64,000 nucleotides of DNA from Oceanicoccus sagamiensis. GTDB lineage: Bacteria > Pseudomonadota > Gammaproteobacteria > Pseudomonadales > Dasaniaceae. Numbering within the stretch: position 1 is the first letter of the stretch; each line of letters opens with the position of its first letter. Below, piece after piece: positions 35,287 through 45,737 of the stretch. The notes under the pieces were generated by a model. It searched no databases, had not been told where the DNA came from, and saw only the letters and a program-made list of their open reading frames with translations. The DNA is taken from assembly GCF_002117105.1 (NCBI RefSeq), contig NZ_CP019343.1:1240001-1304000 (forward strand), in the 5' to 3' direction. The position numbers and the translations under genes were made by a program.

Positions 35287-36669
35287 CTAACGTAAGCGCC
35301 GGACTTTAAACTTTCGCCCTTTGATCTTGCCTTGCTCCAACCGTTTTAGGGCCTGGCGCGCTACATCACGCTCAATAGCCACATAGGCCACATGGTCCAG
35401 CACGGTTATTTTACCCACTGCCTTACCCTGGATACCGGCATCACCAGTCAACGCCCCTAAAATATCTCCGGGCCGAACTTTTTCTTTGCGGCCGCCGCCA
35501 ATACATAAGCTCACCATCGGCGGCTCTGTGATCGCATCCTTATCGCTATTCAGAGTTTCAATAGCTTCAAAATCCAGCGGCATCGCCTGATACTCGGCAA
35601 TAGCATCAACTTTGTATTTCTCTGAATCAGAAAATACGGCCAGCGCTAAACCCTCTTTGCCCGCTCTGCCGGTGCGCCCTATGCGGTGAATATAAATTTC
35701 AGGGTCGCGGGGCAAATCAAAATTAATCACCGCCTCAAGGTCATCGATATCCAGACCTCTGGCTGCAACATCAGTAGCCACTAACAACGAGCAACTGCGA
35801 TGGGAAAACTGCACCAAGATCTGGTCACGGTCACGCTGTTCCAAATCACCGTGTAATGCTTTGGCACTAAAACCCTGCTGGCATAAATATTCACAGACTT
35901 CCTTAACTACTTTGATGGTATTGCAAAATATCACCGCGGACTGAACGTCATAGTTGGCCAGTATGCGCTCTAAGCCATAGAGCTTGTTGTCTTTGCTGGT
36001 GATATATAGGGCCTGTTTGATATGAGCATTGCTATGAATAGACTCTACCGTGACTTCTACTGGCTCGCGCTGAAAGGCCGCACTGAGTGATTTTATTTTT
36101 TTTGGATAGGTGGCGGAAAATAACAGCGTCTGGCGCTGCTCTGGTGTCTCCCCAATAATAATCTCCATATCCTCATAAAAACCCATATCCAGCATGCGGT
36201 CAGCTTCATCTAGCACCAGTGTATTAATACGGGCCAGAGATAAGGTTTTTTTGCGCAAATGATCTTTAATTCTACCTGGGGTTCCAACAATAATATGGGC
36301 ACCGTGTTCCAATGAACCAATCTGCGGACCGATAGACTGACCACCACATAAGACCACGACTTTAATATTTTGCTGATAACGGGCCAGCCTGCGAATCTCG
36401 GTAGCCACCTGGGTGCTAAGCTCCCGGGTTGGGCACAGTACCAGTGCCTGAGCACCAAAATCTCTGGGGTTAATGTTGGTCAGCATACCAATGGCAAAAG
36501 CGGCGGTTTTACCGCTACCGGTTTTGGCCTTGGCGATAAGGTCTTTACCTTCTAACACCAAAGGTAAGCTTTGCTGCTGGATGGAGGTCATTGCCTGATA
36601 ACCCAGCTGTTGCAGGTTATCCAACTGGGCAGCGGGCAGGTTCAGGGTTGAGAATGCATTATCGGTCAC
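35287..36669 (-). CDS. dbpA: ATP-dependent RNA helicase DbpA
   Basis: DbpA is a DEAD-box helicase that acts on 23S rRNA hairpin 92 during large-subunit assembly. The 460-residue protein has the Q motif (GYQAMTSIQQQSLP), AKTGSGKTAAF, VLDEADRMLDMG, LLFSATYP, and HRIGRTGRAG. The C-terminal RNA-binding domain (GGGRKEKVRPGDILGALTGDAGIQGKAVGKITV) is the feature that identifies DbpA among DEAD-box proteins. It is convergent with the coiled-coil gene, 7 bases apart, and 100 bases from the FetB-like gene. Confidence 0.95.
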   Translation of the reverse strand: MTDNAFSTLNLPAAQLDNLQQLGYQAMTSIQQQSLPLVLEGKDLIAKAKTGSGKTAAFAIGMLTNINPRDFGAQALVLCPTRELSTQVATEIRRLARYQQNIKVVVLCGGQSIGPQIGSLEHGAHIIVGTPGRIKDHLRKKTLSLARINTLVLDEADRMLDMGFYEDMEIIIGETPEQRQTLLFSATYPKKIKSLSAAFQREPVEVTVESIHSNAHIKQALYITSKDNKLYGLERILANYDVQSAVIFCNTIKVVKEVCEYLCQQGFSAKALHGDLEQRDRDQILVQFSHRSCSLLVATDVAARGLDIDDLEAVINFDLPRDPEIYIHRIGRTGRAGKEGLALAVFSDSEKYKVDAIAEYQAMPLDFEAIETLNSDKDAITEPPMVSLCIGGGRKEKVRPGDILGALTGDAGIQGKAVGKITVLDHVAYVAIERDVARQALKRLEQGKIKGRKFKVRRLR

Positions 36670-36737
36670 AGGGGGCCTATTGGGGTACTTGGGCAGGTAT
36701 CTGCCGAGAATTATAACAGGTTCCCCCCGATCATTCT

Positions 36738-36763
36738 GTAGCGCGGATTATAATCCACCCTAC
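36738..36763. repeat. Single REP-like palindrome
   Basis: GTAGCGCGGATTATAATCCACC followed by CTAC is one copy of the element seen near 7275, with a degenerate first half. No inverted partner is near, so it is a solo copy, in the gap between the FetB-like and dbpA genes. Confidence 0.75.
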
Positions 36764-36768
36764 GAAGT

Positions 36769-37499
36769 TTAGCAGGGGTTTGTTGTAAACAGTTTTTGAT
36801 AGGCCGACTTTAAAAAGTACAGAAATAATGCCGAGGAGATTCCCGAAGCAGCAAAGATCATACACATCACCATAATCTGGTAACGGGCAGCTATCAGCGG
36901 CGAAACGCCTGATAGGATTTGCCCGGTCATCATACCCGGCAGCGAAACCAAACCGACCGCAAATAATGAGTTAACCACGGGAATAAGCGATGCATTAAAG
37001 GCCACAGCCCTCGCCTGCTGAAAATCATCGCCATGCTGGATTTCGGATGAAAAGCGCTCCGCCGACAAACTCACGCTGGTCATGGCATTGGCGAAAACCA
37101 TCCCCCCAAAGGAATCATATACTGTGGCGCATACCAGGGCTCTATCTTTAATACCGCCTGGCTGATAATCAACAGTGTGACACCACCACCGATGGCAATG
37201 GCCAAACAGGCTTTTAGTAATAATGCGCGGCGATACTCCAGTACCGTGTTCAAGGCTATCCAACTGGATACCACAATCATTAGTAGCAGCACTGCCAACA
37301 CCACAATGGGTAGATCGGTAGAGAGCAGGTAGGCAAGACAGTAACCTACCGTGAGTAATTGCACCAGCATACGGGCCACTGCATAAGTGGCATTGCCGTA
37401 GTTGAGGGACCAGCGATAATAAACTAGCAACACGGCTATGACGGGAATAAATGCCAGAGCTAAATGAGCCAGTTCAACCGTTTTAATGGATGCCTCCAT
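36769..37499 (-). CDS. fetB: FetB-like ABC permease (UPF0014; frameshifted as read)
   Basis: This 243-residue polytopic membrane protein is of the FetB/YbbM family, the permease of an iron exporter. As read, the frame stops after YMIPLGGWFSPMP. Adding one base to the six-C run at 37102-37107 restores YMIPLGGMVFANAMTSVSLSAERFSSEI, the family's central motif, and then FNASLIPVVNSLFAVGLVSLPGMMTGQILSG. No fetA-like ATPase is nearby. It begins 7 bases after the ArsM-like stop, so they form an operon. Confidence 0.86.
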
Positions 37500-37505
37500 G
37501 ACAAT

Positions 37506-38624
37506 CTAGCAACAGGCTTCGCTGGTACCTGTACCCACCTGAAGCCCACCTTTGGTTTCTGCCACCGGGCGAAGTGTGCCCGCCGGTTTCGAGAAGCAGC
37601 CCAGGTTGGCTTCTTGTGCTGGCGACATACAAACAAAATCTTTGGCATAAGGGCCGTCTTTAATTAAGTCAAAGGTGCGACGGGAAACAGCGATACGCTC
37701 ACCTCTGGGATAACGGTTGCCTAAATCATCAAACACTTCGCTATAAGGGCCGCGATATAAAACCGCCTCACCGGCATCGTATAGATTGTCTTTAGCGGGC
37801 TTAGTCGCTAACAGTGTTACTGAGCGGAACTCTATATTCTCAACCACCTGCCAGGGCTGATCATCCCATTTGTCATAGCCTACTGCCACAAAGCCAGCAT
37901 CCAAAAATGCCTGCAGGAATTCTTTTTCTTCAAAGGCGCCAGAAATACAACCGCTCCAAAGCGTTTCATCATTTTGCAAACTTTCAGGCACATGTTCGTC
38001 AGAAATAATATCGGAGATAGCTACACGACCACCGGGTTTTAGTACACGAAAAATTTCGCCAATCATTTGCTGACGGTCGGCCTTATCGACCAGATTTAAA
38101 ACACAATTAGAAATAACCAGACTCACCGAATTATCGGCCACCATAGGATTGTTCTGGCGCTGCTGCTTTTTCCATGACTCCAGTAAGTTCAATTGCTCGG
38201 CACCCGCTACGGGCTCAGCTGCCAACTTTGCTTCCAAGTCCTCAACTCGAAGCCCAAGGTCTTGAATATAGCCCTTATTAAAAGTCACTCTATCGCCCCC
38301 CAGCTTTTCTGCCATGGCCTGTTGATGACTGCGGGCCAGAGCCAACATATCATCGGTCATATCGACGCCAATCACATGGCCTTTTTCACCCACCAGCTGT
38401 GCGGCCATATAACAAATTTTCCCTCCGCCGGAGCCTAAATCTAAAACCACATCGCCCTCTTGCACATAGCGAGAAGGGTCGCCGCAACCATAATCTCTTT
38501 CAATAATTTCTTGCGGCAACATTTTTAGCAGCGTGGTATCGTAATCTACTGGGCAGCAAAGTGCCGCCTGACGCTCATTGGCACCTTCGGCATAACGCTC
38601 ACTGACACTGGCTTCAACTGACAT
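37506..38624 (-). CDS. arsM: ArsM-like arsenite methyltransferase family protein
   Basis: This 372-residue class I methyltransferase resembles ArsM, which methylates As(III). Motif I is VLDLGSGGGKICYMAAQ, and ISNCVLNLV and WSGCISGAF carry the later conserved Cys. The four Cys expected of ArsM-type enzymes are visible as ALCCPVDYD (Cys24), YGCGDPS (Cys47), SNCVLN and SGCISG. A C-terminal domain (about 280-372) with YRGPYSEVFDDLGNRYPRGERIAV follows, and the protein ends EACC. Arsenic is the best guess; selenium or tellurium is possible. Confidence 0.82.
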   Translation of the reverse strand: MSVEASVSERYAEGANERQAALCCPVDYDTTLLKMLPQEIIERDYGCGDPSRYVQEGDVVLDLGSGGGKICYMAAQLVGEKGHVIGVDMTDDMLALARSHQQAMAEKLGGDRVTFNKGYIQDLGLRVEDLEAKLAAEPVAGAEQLNLLESWKKQQRQNNPMVADNSVSLVISNCVLNLVDKADRQQMIGEIFRVLKPGGRVAISDIISDEHVPESLQNDETLWSGCISGAFEEKEFLQAFLDAGFVAVGYDKWDDQPWQVVENIEFRSVTLLATKPAKDNLYDAGEAVLYRGPYSEVFDDLGNRYPRGERIAVSRRTFDLIKDGPYAKDFVCMSPAQEANLGCFSKPAGTLRPVAETKGGLQVGTGTSEACC

Positions 38625-38662
38625 ACTTTGCTTCCTTTAGTTTTCATAATTAACGGCTAAAC

Positions 38663-38726
38663 GTCGGGTGGATTATAATCTACCACCCTACTACGGATTT
38701 TTTTGGTGGATTATAATCCACCCTAC
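38663..38726. repeat. REPIN-like pair
   Basis: A slightly degenerate GGTGGATTATAATCTACC at the left and a perfect GGTGGATTATAATCCACC with CTAC at the right lie in the gap between the flavoprotein fusion and the ArsM-like gene, both transcribed leftwards. The pair could form a long hairpin in the transcript that attenuates read-through. Confidence 0.8.
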
Positions 38727-38731
38727 GATAG

Positions 38732-40872
38732 CTATCGGCGCCAGGTGTGGAGTTTTTCCACCCACTGCAATAAGCCTTCAGGCTTATGGGCTTTTTTCCA
38801 TTCTCCGGCGGCGTATTTGTTCGCTTCACTTAAGGTGGGGTAGATATGAATCGTCCCCATCACTTTATTTAAACCCAAGCCATGGCGCATCGCTAAAATA
38901 TATTCGGCAATTAACTCACTCGCATGGTAGCCAACAATAGTGACGCCAAGGATCTTATCTTTACCCGGCACGGTCAATACTTTTACAAAACCATGGGCTT
39001 CGCTATCGGCAATGGCTCTATCCAAATCATCAATACCGTATTTCGTTACTTCATAGGCAATCGCGTTTGCCTTGGCTTCTTTTTCGCTGAGGCCCACTCG
39101 GGCAACTTCGGGATCAGAAAATGTAACCCAGGGGATAACGGAGTAATCCACTTTAAAGGTTTTAAAGCTACCAAATAAGGCATTAACCGCGGCATACCAT
39201 GCCTGATGCGAGGCAACATGGGTAAATTGGTAGGGGCCAGCCACATCACCACAAGCAAAAATAGTCGGACAGCTTGTACGTAAATGTTCGTCGACAGTAA
39301 CGGTGCCATTCTCATTACAGGCAACACCTACATTCTCAAGACCAATATGCTCGGTATTCGCCTGACGACCAATGGCCAATAAAATTTGGTCACACTCAAT
39401 ACGGATCTCGTCACTATTATTAATAGACACCACTGCGGTTTTAATCCCGGCATTCTGTTGTAATTCAACAATCCTGCTCTGTTCTAACACTCTTATACCA
39501 TCTTGCTGAAACTGCGCGATTACCTGCTCAGCGACATCTTCATCTTCCTTGGGTATCAATTGACTGCGCACAATCATCGTAACGTCGCTACCCAGCCGCA
39601 CAAAGGCCTGGGCCAGCTCGCAACCAATAGGGCCACCACCGACGACTACCAGGTGTTTTGGCAATTCACGAATAGTCCAAATCGTATCCGAGCTTAGATA
39701 ATCCACGCTTTCAATACCGGGGATATCCGGCACCGCTGGCCGACCACCGGTAGCAACAATAATATTGCGAGCACTAAGGGTTTCACCATTGACCTCAACC
39801 TCCCAGGGAGAAACAATGGTCGCCTCACCCTGCACACAGTTCACCCCTAAATCGGTATAACGCTCCACAGAATCATGGGGCTCAATGGTGGCTATAATTT
39901 TTTCAACCCTCGCCATCACTGCGGGAAAGTCCACCTCACCGGAGACATTTTTTAAGCCGTATTCGGTGGCACGTTGTAAATAATGATTGATACGACTGGA
40001 GCGAATAATGGCCTTGCTGGGTACACAACCGGTATTTAAACAATCGCCCCCCATTTTATGCTTTTCAATTAAGGTCACTTTGGCTTTAACTGTGGCGGCA
40101 ATATAAGAAGACACCAAACCACCCGCACCGGCACCGATCACCAACAAGTTATTATCAAACTGTTTGGGCTTTTTGAAACCGGCTTTTTTATAATCGGACC
40201 AGACTTTGCGCTTTTTAACCACCGCCACAATCAGTTTGGCAATCCAGGGAAATAGACCCAACAGCACAAAGGACCCGAGCAGGGCCGGCGAAAGAATACC
40301 GCTTAAGCCATCCAGCTGGGCTAATTGAGTCCCCGCATTTACATAAACTGCGGTACCGGCCAACATACCAATTTGGCTTACCCAGTAGAATGGCCATAAG
40401 CGAATTGGGGTTAAAGCCATCGCCAAATTAATCACAAAGAAAGGAAACACCGGGACTAATCGCAGGGTAAACAGGTAAAACCCACCCTCTTTTTCAACCC
40501 CTTCATTGATTGCGGTTAGATGACTGGCGAAGCGCTCCTGCACCCAGTCACGCAATAGACCTCTAGCAATCAAAAAGGCCAAACTGGCACCTATGCTTGA
40601 AGCAAAGGACACTAATAACAACCCCCAGCCCAAACCAAACAAGGCGCCCCTACCAGAGTCATCACCGCCGCCCCCGGCAGTGAAAATGCCGTGACCACCA
40701 CATAGATCACAAAATACAGCAGGGCCACCAATAATGGCTGCTGTTGTTGATATTGGCTAATCGCCTGCTTTTGGCTATTAAAAAAATCCAGGCTTAGGTA
40801 CTGCCCGGCATCAAAGTAGAAAAAGCCGCCCGCGGCCAATAAGACGATAATAAGTAGGATTTTTCGTTGCAT
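38732..40872 (-). CDS. TVP38/TMEM64 - FAD pyridine nucleotide-disulfide oxidoreductase fusion (frameshifted as read)
   Basis: After adding one base to the C run at 40647-40650, this is a 713-residue fusion. The N-terminal part (about 1-230) is a TVP38/TMEM64 (DedA-like) membrane domain: YVVVTAFSLPGAAVMTLVGGALFG, then FASSIGASLAFLIARGLLRD and RLVPVFPFFVINLAMALTPI. The C-terminal part (about 245-700) is a MerA/dihydrolipoamide dehydrogenase-type flavoprotein: VIGAGAGGLVSSYIAA, active-site disulfide GGDCLNTGCVPSKA, VVVGGGPIGCELAQAF, FACGDVAGP and IHIYPTLSEANKY. No mercury HMA domain or C-terminal Cys pair is visible. The substrate is unknown. Confidence 0.88.
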
Positions 40873-41225
40873 AGGTTATCCGCGCCTGAATATGCTATTG
40901 CGAGTGGACTTCACCGCCACCCATTAGGTTCCCCTGCCAAGGATTGATACTACCCCCAAGTCGGGACTTTAGCAGCACTCTTTTGCTAAATCCGGGATAA
41001 GCTAAGTACATATTGATCTAGCAGACTTAGCCCCAGCACCTTGAAATAGCCTTTCGCGACCCTATTATTTGGCCTGCTGCTGCTCAAGCCTTGTTAGTTA
41101 AGCATTGAATGGTATGATGTCGCACCCAATACGACATGACGATTTCATGTGGTTGCTAATAAGAATGCTCAATGCAGCAAATATCACAACAGGCCCCAGT
41201 GCCTCATAGTTTTGGAGAAAGAATC
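40873..41225. other. 353-base gap upstream of trxA
   Basis: The gap lies between the divergent flavoprotein fusion and trxA. It has no convincing gene; short frames here lack family features. It holds a plausible sigma-70 promoter for trxA (listed separately). Confidence 0.5.
41091..41118 (+). promoter_or_regulatory. Probable sigma-70 promoter of trxA
   Basis: TTGTTA at 41091-41096 and TATGAT at 41113-41118 are separated by 16 bases. This is a reasonable -35/-10 pair about 105 bases before the trxA start. It is a motif match only. Confidence 0.45.
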
Positions 41226-41552
41226 ATGAGCGACAATATCGTTCACGTCACAGACGCAAGTTTTGAAGCCGATGTATTAGGTGCCGATGTACCTGTATTA
41301 GTAGACTTTTGGGCCGAATGGTGCGGCCCTTGTAAGATGATTGCACCAGTAATCGCCGAAATTGCCACACAATATGAAGGCAAGCTAAAGGTCTGCAAAA
41401 TGGACGTTGACGCCAATACCGAAACAGCCCCCAAGTTTGGTATCCGCGGCATCCCAACGTTAATGATCTTCAAAAACGGTAACGCTGAAGCCACTAAAGT
41501 TGGCGCTCTTTCCAAGACTCAGCTTAGCGAATTTATTGAAGGCGCTCTATAA
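41226..41552 (+). CDS. trxA: Thioredoxin 1
   Basis: TrxA reduces cytoplasmic protein disulfides with electrons from thioredoxin reductase. The 108-residue protein carries the active site WCGPCK at Cys33/Cys36 and the cis-Pro region [23 protein letters not shown] precedes the ATG. It is followed by rho on the same strand, the usual proteobacterial order. Confidence 0.97.
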   Translation: MSDNIVHVTDASFEADVLGADVPVLVDFWAEWCGPCKMIAPVIAEIATQYEGKLKVCKMDVDANTETAPKFGIRGIPTLMIFKNGNAEATKVGALSKTQLSEFIEGAL

Positions 41553-41562
41553 GCCCCCTATT

Positions 41563-41599
41563 CCAGCCCTGATTGAAAAAAAGTGTCATTCAGGGCTGG
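41563..41599 (+). terminator. Hairpin between trxA and rho
   Basis: CCAGCCCTGA pairs with TCAGGGCTGG over a 17-base loop containing A7. It lies 10 bases after the trxA stop. It may terminate trxA or belong to the rho leader. Confidence 0.6.
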
Positions 41600-41670
41600 A
41601 CGCATTGCCTTTTCAGTGTTAAATTGCAACTCGACTGCATGTTCTGCGTCACCCCAATACCCTTATTCCA

Positions 41671-41701
41671 TAATCCAGACATAATGTAATCCAGACATAA
41701 T
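41671..41701. repeat. Direct repeat in the rho leader
   Basis: TAATCCAGACATAAT occurs twice at 41671-41685 and 41687-41701, with one base between. It lies about 100 bases before the rho start, in the region that in other proteobacteria carries the autogenous rho control leader. Confidence 0.65.
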
Positions 41702-41800
41702 ATAGTCGCCTAAAAACTATCCCTAAACATACCCGAAAATCTACACGCGTCCGCGTACTCCATTTGTAGTTTTCATAACTTGAAAAATTCCAATAATCTT

Positions 41801-43059
41801 ATGAATCTAACCGACTTAAAAACCAAGCCAACCCAAGAACTCCTTGATATCGCCAAAGAGATTGGCCTCGATAATATCGCTCGCCAGCGCAAACAGGACA
41901 TTATCTTCTCGATCCTGAAGCGACACGCCAAAAGCGGCGAAGATATCTCCGGTGATGGCGTATTAGAGATACTACAAGATGGCTTTGGCTTCCTTAGAAG
42001 CGCCGACTGTTCTTATTTGGCAGGCCCAGACGATATTTACGTCTCCCCTAGCCAGATTCGCCGCTTTAACCTGCGTACCGGCGATACCATTTCTGGCAAG
42101 ATTCGCCCCCCGAAAGACGGCGAACGCTATTTTGCCCTGCTGAAAGTCAGCGAAGTTAATTACACCCAACCCGAACAATCCAAAAATAAAGTCCTGTTTG
42201 AAAACCTTACCCCCTATTTCCCGATGAGCGCTGTGTGCTGGAAGTGGGCAATGGCTCAACCGAGGATTTAACCGGTCGTATCATTGACCTGACATCACCA
42301 ATTGGCAAAGGCGCCCGGGGCTTAATTGTCGCACCGCCCAAAGCCGGTAAAACCTTAATGTTGCAGCATATTGCCCAGAGCATGGTGCGCAACAACCCTG
42401 AGTGCTACATGATCGTATTACTGATCGATGAGCGCCCTGAGGAAGTGACAGAAATGCAGCGCTCAGTACGCGCAGAAGTGGTGGCATCGACCTTTGATGA
42501 ACCACCAGCCCGTCACGTTCAGGTAGCCGAAATGGTTATCGAAAAAGCCAAGCGTCTGGTTGAGCACAAAAAAGACGTGGTTATCCTGTTAGATTCGATT
42601 ACTCGCTTGGCCCGCGCCTACAACACCATTATCCCATCATCCGGCAAAGTACTGACCGGTGGTGTTGATGCCCACGCACTGGAGCGCCCCAAGCGTTTCT
42701 TTGGTGCTGCGCGTAATGTTGAAGAAGGCGGCAGCTTAACCATTATCGCGACTGCACTGATTGATACTGGTTCAAAAATGGACGAGGTTATCTACGAAGA
42801 ATTTAAAGGTACCGGCAATATGGAACTGCACCTTGATCGCAAGGTAGCAGAAAAACGCGTTTATCCGGCTATTAACATTCGCCGCTCCGGTACACGTCGC
42901 GAAGAACGTCTGACGGATGAGGAAGAGTTGCAAAGAATGTGGATACTGCGCAAATTATTGCACGGTATGGAAGACACGCCAGCCATCGAATTCTTGCTGG
43001 ATAAATTGAAAGACACTAAAACCAACGACGAATTCTTTTTGTCGATGAAGAGAAAATAA
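41801..43059 (+). CDS. rho: Transcription termination factor Rho (frameshifted as read)
   Basis: Rho is the hexameric RNA-dependent ATPase that ends transcription. With one base restored, the protein is 419 residues, the same as E. coli. The RNA-binding cold-shock-like domain includes [18 protein letters not shown]. The frame shifts in the CCC at 42220-42222; adding one C gives [23 protein letters not shown]. Later features are Walker [12 protein letters not shown], the Q-loop region [12 protein letters not shown] and the R-loop/tail [14 protein letters not shown]. Rho is normally essential, so this deletion is almost surely an error in the sequence. Confidence 0.93.
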
Positions 43060-43069
43060 GGACTGGAAC

Positions 43070-43094
43070 TGGGGCGAGCTATTAACTCGCCCCA
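43070..43094. terminator. Hairpin between rho and ubiD
   Basis: GGGGCGAG pairs with CTCGCCCC around a seven-base A/T-rich loop, extended by T-A. It has no T run, so it may be a weak terminator or processing hairpin in the rho-ubiD gap. Confidence 0.55.
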
Positions 43095-43109
43095 ACTGGT
43101 TTAGCCTCC

Positions 43110-44576
43110 ATGAAATATAAAGACCTTCGTGACTTTATAGCTTTTCTTGAACAGCGCGGTGAACTGATTCGCGTTACCGAGCCTGTTAACCCCAAATTGG
43201 AAATGACTGAAATTTGCGACCGTGTTTTACGCAACGGTGGCCCAGCCATACTATTTGAAAACCCCATCGGTTTTTCCACCCCTGTCCTGACTAATTTATT
43301 TGGTACGGAACAGCGTGTAGCTCTGGGTATGGGACAGGATGATATTATCAAGTTGCGGGAAGTGGGCGAATTACTGGCCTATTTACGCCAACCCGACCCA
43401 CCCAAAGGCTTGAAAGATGCCTGGGATAAAGCACCGATTTTAAAAAAGGTGCTAAAAATGGCACCCAAAATCATCAGCAAACCCGACTGCCAGAAACATA
43501 TTATCAGCGGCGATGATGTTGACCTTTACCAGCTACCCATCCAAACCTGCTGGCCCGATGATGCTGGTCCGTTAATTACCTGGCCACTGGTAGTCACCCG
43601 CGGACCCAATAAAGAACGCCAGAACCTCGGCATATATCGCATGCAATTAATCGGTAAAAACAAGCTGATTATGCGCTGGTTATCGCACCGCGGTGGCGCT
43701 TTAGACTTTCAGGAATTCCAACAACAAAATCCCGGCAAACCCTACCCCGTTTCCGTAGCACTGGGCGCAGACCCCGCCACTATTTTGGGGGCAGTAACAC
43801 CAGTACCCGATAACTTAAGTGAATTTGCTTTTGCTGGCCTATTGCGTGATAGCAAAACAGAATTAGCAAAATCCTTAAGTAACGATTTAAATATTCCCGC
43901 CACGGCGGAGTATATTTTAGAAGGTTATATTGCCGCCGGTGAGATGGCTGATGAAGGCCCCTTTGGCGATCATACCGGCTACTACAATGAAGTCGATCAA
44001 TTTCCCGTCATGACTGTTACCCATATTACACATCGCGACGACCCGATTTACCATAGTACCTATACCGGTAGACCACCGGATGAACCGGCTATTTTAGGCC
44101 TGGCACTGAACGAAGTCTTTGTGCCTATTTTGCAAAAACAGTTTCCTGAAATCAGTGATTTCTATTTGCCCCCTGAAGGCTGCTCTTATCGTATGGCCGT
44201 GGTCACGATGAAAAAACAATACGCCGGCCATGCCAAGCGAGTAATGATGGGCGTCTGGTCTTTTTTACGGCAATTTATGTATACCAAATTTATTATCGTT
44301 ACCGATGATGATGTTAACGCGCGGGATTGGAAGGATGTTATCTGGGCCATGACCACTCGCATGGACCCGCGACGGGACTGCGTCTTTATCGATAATTCAC
44401 CGATTGATTATTTGGATTTCGCTTCACCGGTATCCGGCCTGGGTTCTAAAATCGGTTTTGATGCGACGAATAAAATGGAAGGGGAAACTACCCGAGAGTG
44501 GGGACTGCCTATAGCCATGGATCAAGCCACCCAACAACGCGTTGATGATATGTGGTCTTCGTTAGGTTTGGATTAA
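43110..44576 (+). CDS. ubiD: 4-hydroxy-3-polyprenylbenzoate decarboxylase UbiD
   Basis: UbiD removes the carboxyl group from polyprenyl-hydroxybenzoate in ubiquinone synthesis and uses prenylated flavin from UbiX. The 488-residue protein shows [16 protein letters not shown] at the start, FGDHTGYYN (metal/prFMN area) and [18 protein letters not shown] in the middle, and the later [18 protein letters not shown]. It is on the same strand as rho and hemW. Confidence 0.96.
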   Translation: MKYKDLRDFIAFLEQRGELIRVTEPVNPKLEMTEICDRVLRNGGPAILFENPIGFSTPVLTNLFGTEQRVALGMGQDDIIKLREVGELLAYLRQPDPPKGLKDAWDKAPILKKVLKMAPKIISKPDCQKHIISGDDVDLYQLPIQTCWPDDAGPLITWPLVVTRGPNKERQNLGIYRMQLIGKNKLIMRWLSHRGGALDFQEFQQQNPGKPYPVSVALGADPATILGAVTPVPDNLSEFAFAGLLRDSKTELAKSLSNDLNIPATAEYILEGYIAAGEMADEGPFGDHTGYYNEVDQFPVMTVTHITHRDDPIYHSTYTGRPPDEPAILGLALNEVFVPILQKQFPEISDFYLPPEGCSYRMAVVTMKKQYAGHAKRVMMGVWSFLRQFMYTKFIIVTDDDVNARDWKDVIWAMTTRMDPRRDCVFIDNSPIDYLDFASPVSGLGSKIGFDATNKMEGETTREWGLPIAMDQATQQRVDDMWSSLGLD

Positions 44577-44588
44577 CGGTTATCACCC

Positions 44589-45722
44589 GTGATCGAATTA
44601 CCTCCCCTCAGTTTATATATTCATATCCCCTGGTGTATTCGCAAATGCCCCTACTGTGATTTTAATTCTCACACCAGCGACGCCATACCGGAACTGGACT
44701 ATGCCAGGGCACTGATTGCAGACCTTGAGCAGGAACTCTCTCTGGTGCAAAACCGGCAACTGCATTCCATTTTTTTTGGCGGCGGTACGCCCAGTTTATT
44801 TTCGGCAACAACCATTGAGTACATTCTCAACGAGGTGGCAAAGCGCATTCCTTTTTCCGCCGATATTGAAATCACCCTGGAAGCAAACCCCGGCACAGTA
44901 GAGCAAGAAAAATTTTCTGGTTATGCAGCGGCAGGTGTGAATCGCTTATCCATTGGCGTACAAAGTTTTAATCCTGATCACCTGAAATCACTTGGCCGAA
45001 TTCATAATAATACTGAAGCGATTAAGGCCGCAGCTACTGCCAAGCAAGCTGGCATTGATAACGTCAATATTGATTTAATGCATGGACTGCCACAACAAAA
45101 TCAACAACAAGCCCTGGATGATATTCAGCAAGCTATTGATTTAGAGCCCAGCCATATCTCCTGGTACCAACTGACCATTGAGCCTAATACAGCTTTTTAT
45201 AATACCCCTCCCACACTACCCTCAGATGATAAACTTGCAGATATACAATACGCTGGTGAACAACACTTACAGCAGCATGCTTATTATCAATATGAAATTT
45301 CCGCCTACAGCCTTCAGGGGAAGCAATCACAGCATAATATTAACTACTGGTCTTTTGGTGATTATATTGGCATTGGCGCTGGTGCTCATGGCAAGCAAAC
45401 CGATATAGCACAACAGACTATTTTACGACGCTGGAAAACCAGGGCCCCAAAAGATTTCCTCAATGCTAAAAAAGCCTTTATGGCAGGAGAGCGGATTCTG
45501 GAACAACAGGAGATCCCACTGGAATTTATGATGAATAGCCTAAGGCTTAATCAGGGCTTTACACCACAGATGTTTGAGCACAGAACCGGGCTATCACTGG
45601 ACGTTATCACGGCACAGCTGAACGCACTGACTCAACGGGGGCTACTAGAAAAAACGGGGGATGATATTTACCCTACAGCGGTTGGAAGACGGTTTTTAAA
45701 TACCTTGCTAGAAGCCTTTTAA
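44589..45722 (+). CDS. hemW: Radical SAM protein HemW
   Basis: HemW is a haem-binding radical SAM protein, a homologue of HemN; it is thought to act as a haem chaperone rather than a coproporphyrinogen oxidase. The 377-residue protein has the cluster motif CIRKCPYC near the N-terminus, SIFFGGGTPSLFSA, NRLSIGVQSFNPDHLKSLGR, and a C-terminal winged-helix part. The start is a GTG at 44589. The gene follows ubiD by 12 bases. In other genera it lies beside a nucleoside pyrophosphatase (rdgB); here it does not. Confidence 0.92.
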   Translation: MIELPPLSLYIHIPWCIRKCPYCDFNSHTSDAIPELDYARALIADLEQELSLVQNRQLHSIFFGGGTPSLFSATTIEYILNEVAKRIPFSADIEITLEANPGTVEQEKFSGYAAAGVNRLSIGVQSFNPDHLKSLGRIHNNTEAIKAAATAKQAGIDNVNIDLMHGLPQQNQQQALDDIQQAIDLEPSHISWYQLTIEPNTAFYNTPPTLPSDDKLADIQYAGEQHLQQHAYYQYEISAYSLQGKQSQHNINYWSFGDYIGIGAGAHGKQTDIAQQTILRRWKTRAPKDFLNAKKAFMAGERILEQQEIPLEFMMNSLRLNQGFTPQMFEHRTGLSLDVITAQLNALTQRGLLEKTGDDIYPTAVGRRFLNTLLEAF

Positions 45723-45737
45723 TCTATACGTTACAGA

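Noticed and set aside
38732-40872. A mercuric reductase (MerA)
   Set aside because: The redox disulfide is present, but the N-terminal HMA domain and C-terminal Cys pair for Hg(II) are missing, and a TVP38 membrane domain is fused instead.
42200-42240. Programmed frameshifting in rho and the other split genes
   Set aside because: The breaks share a simple missing base in a G/C run rather than a common slippery heptamer, and homologues of these families are not known to be recoded.
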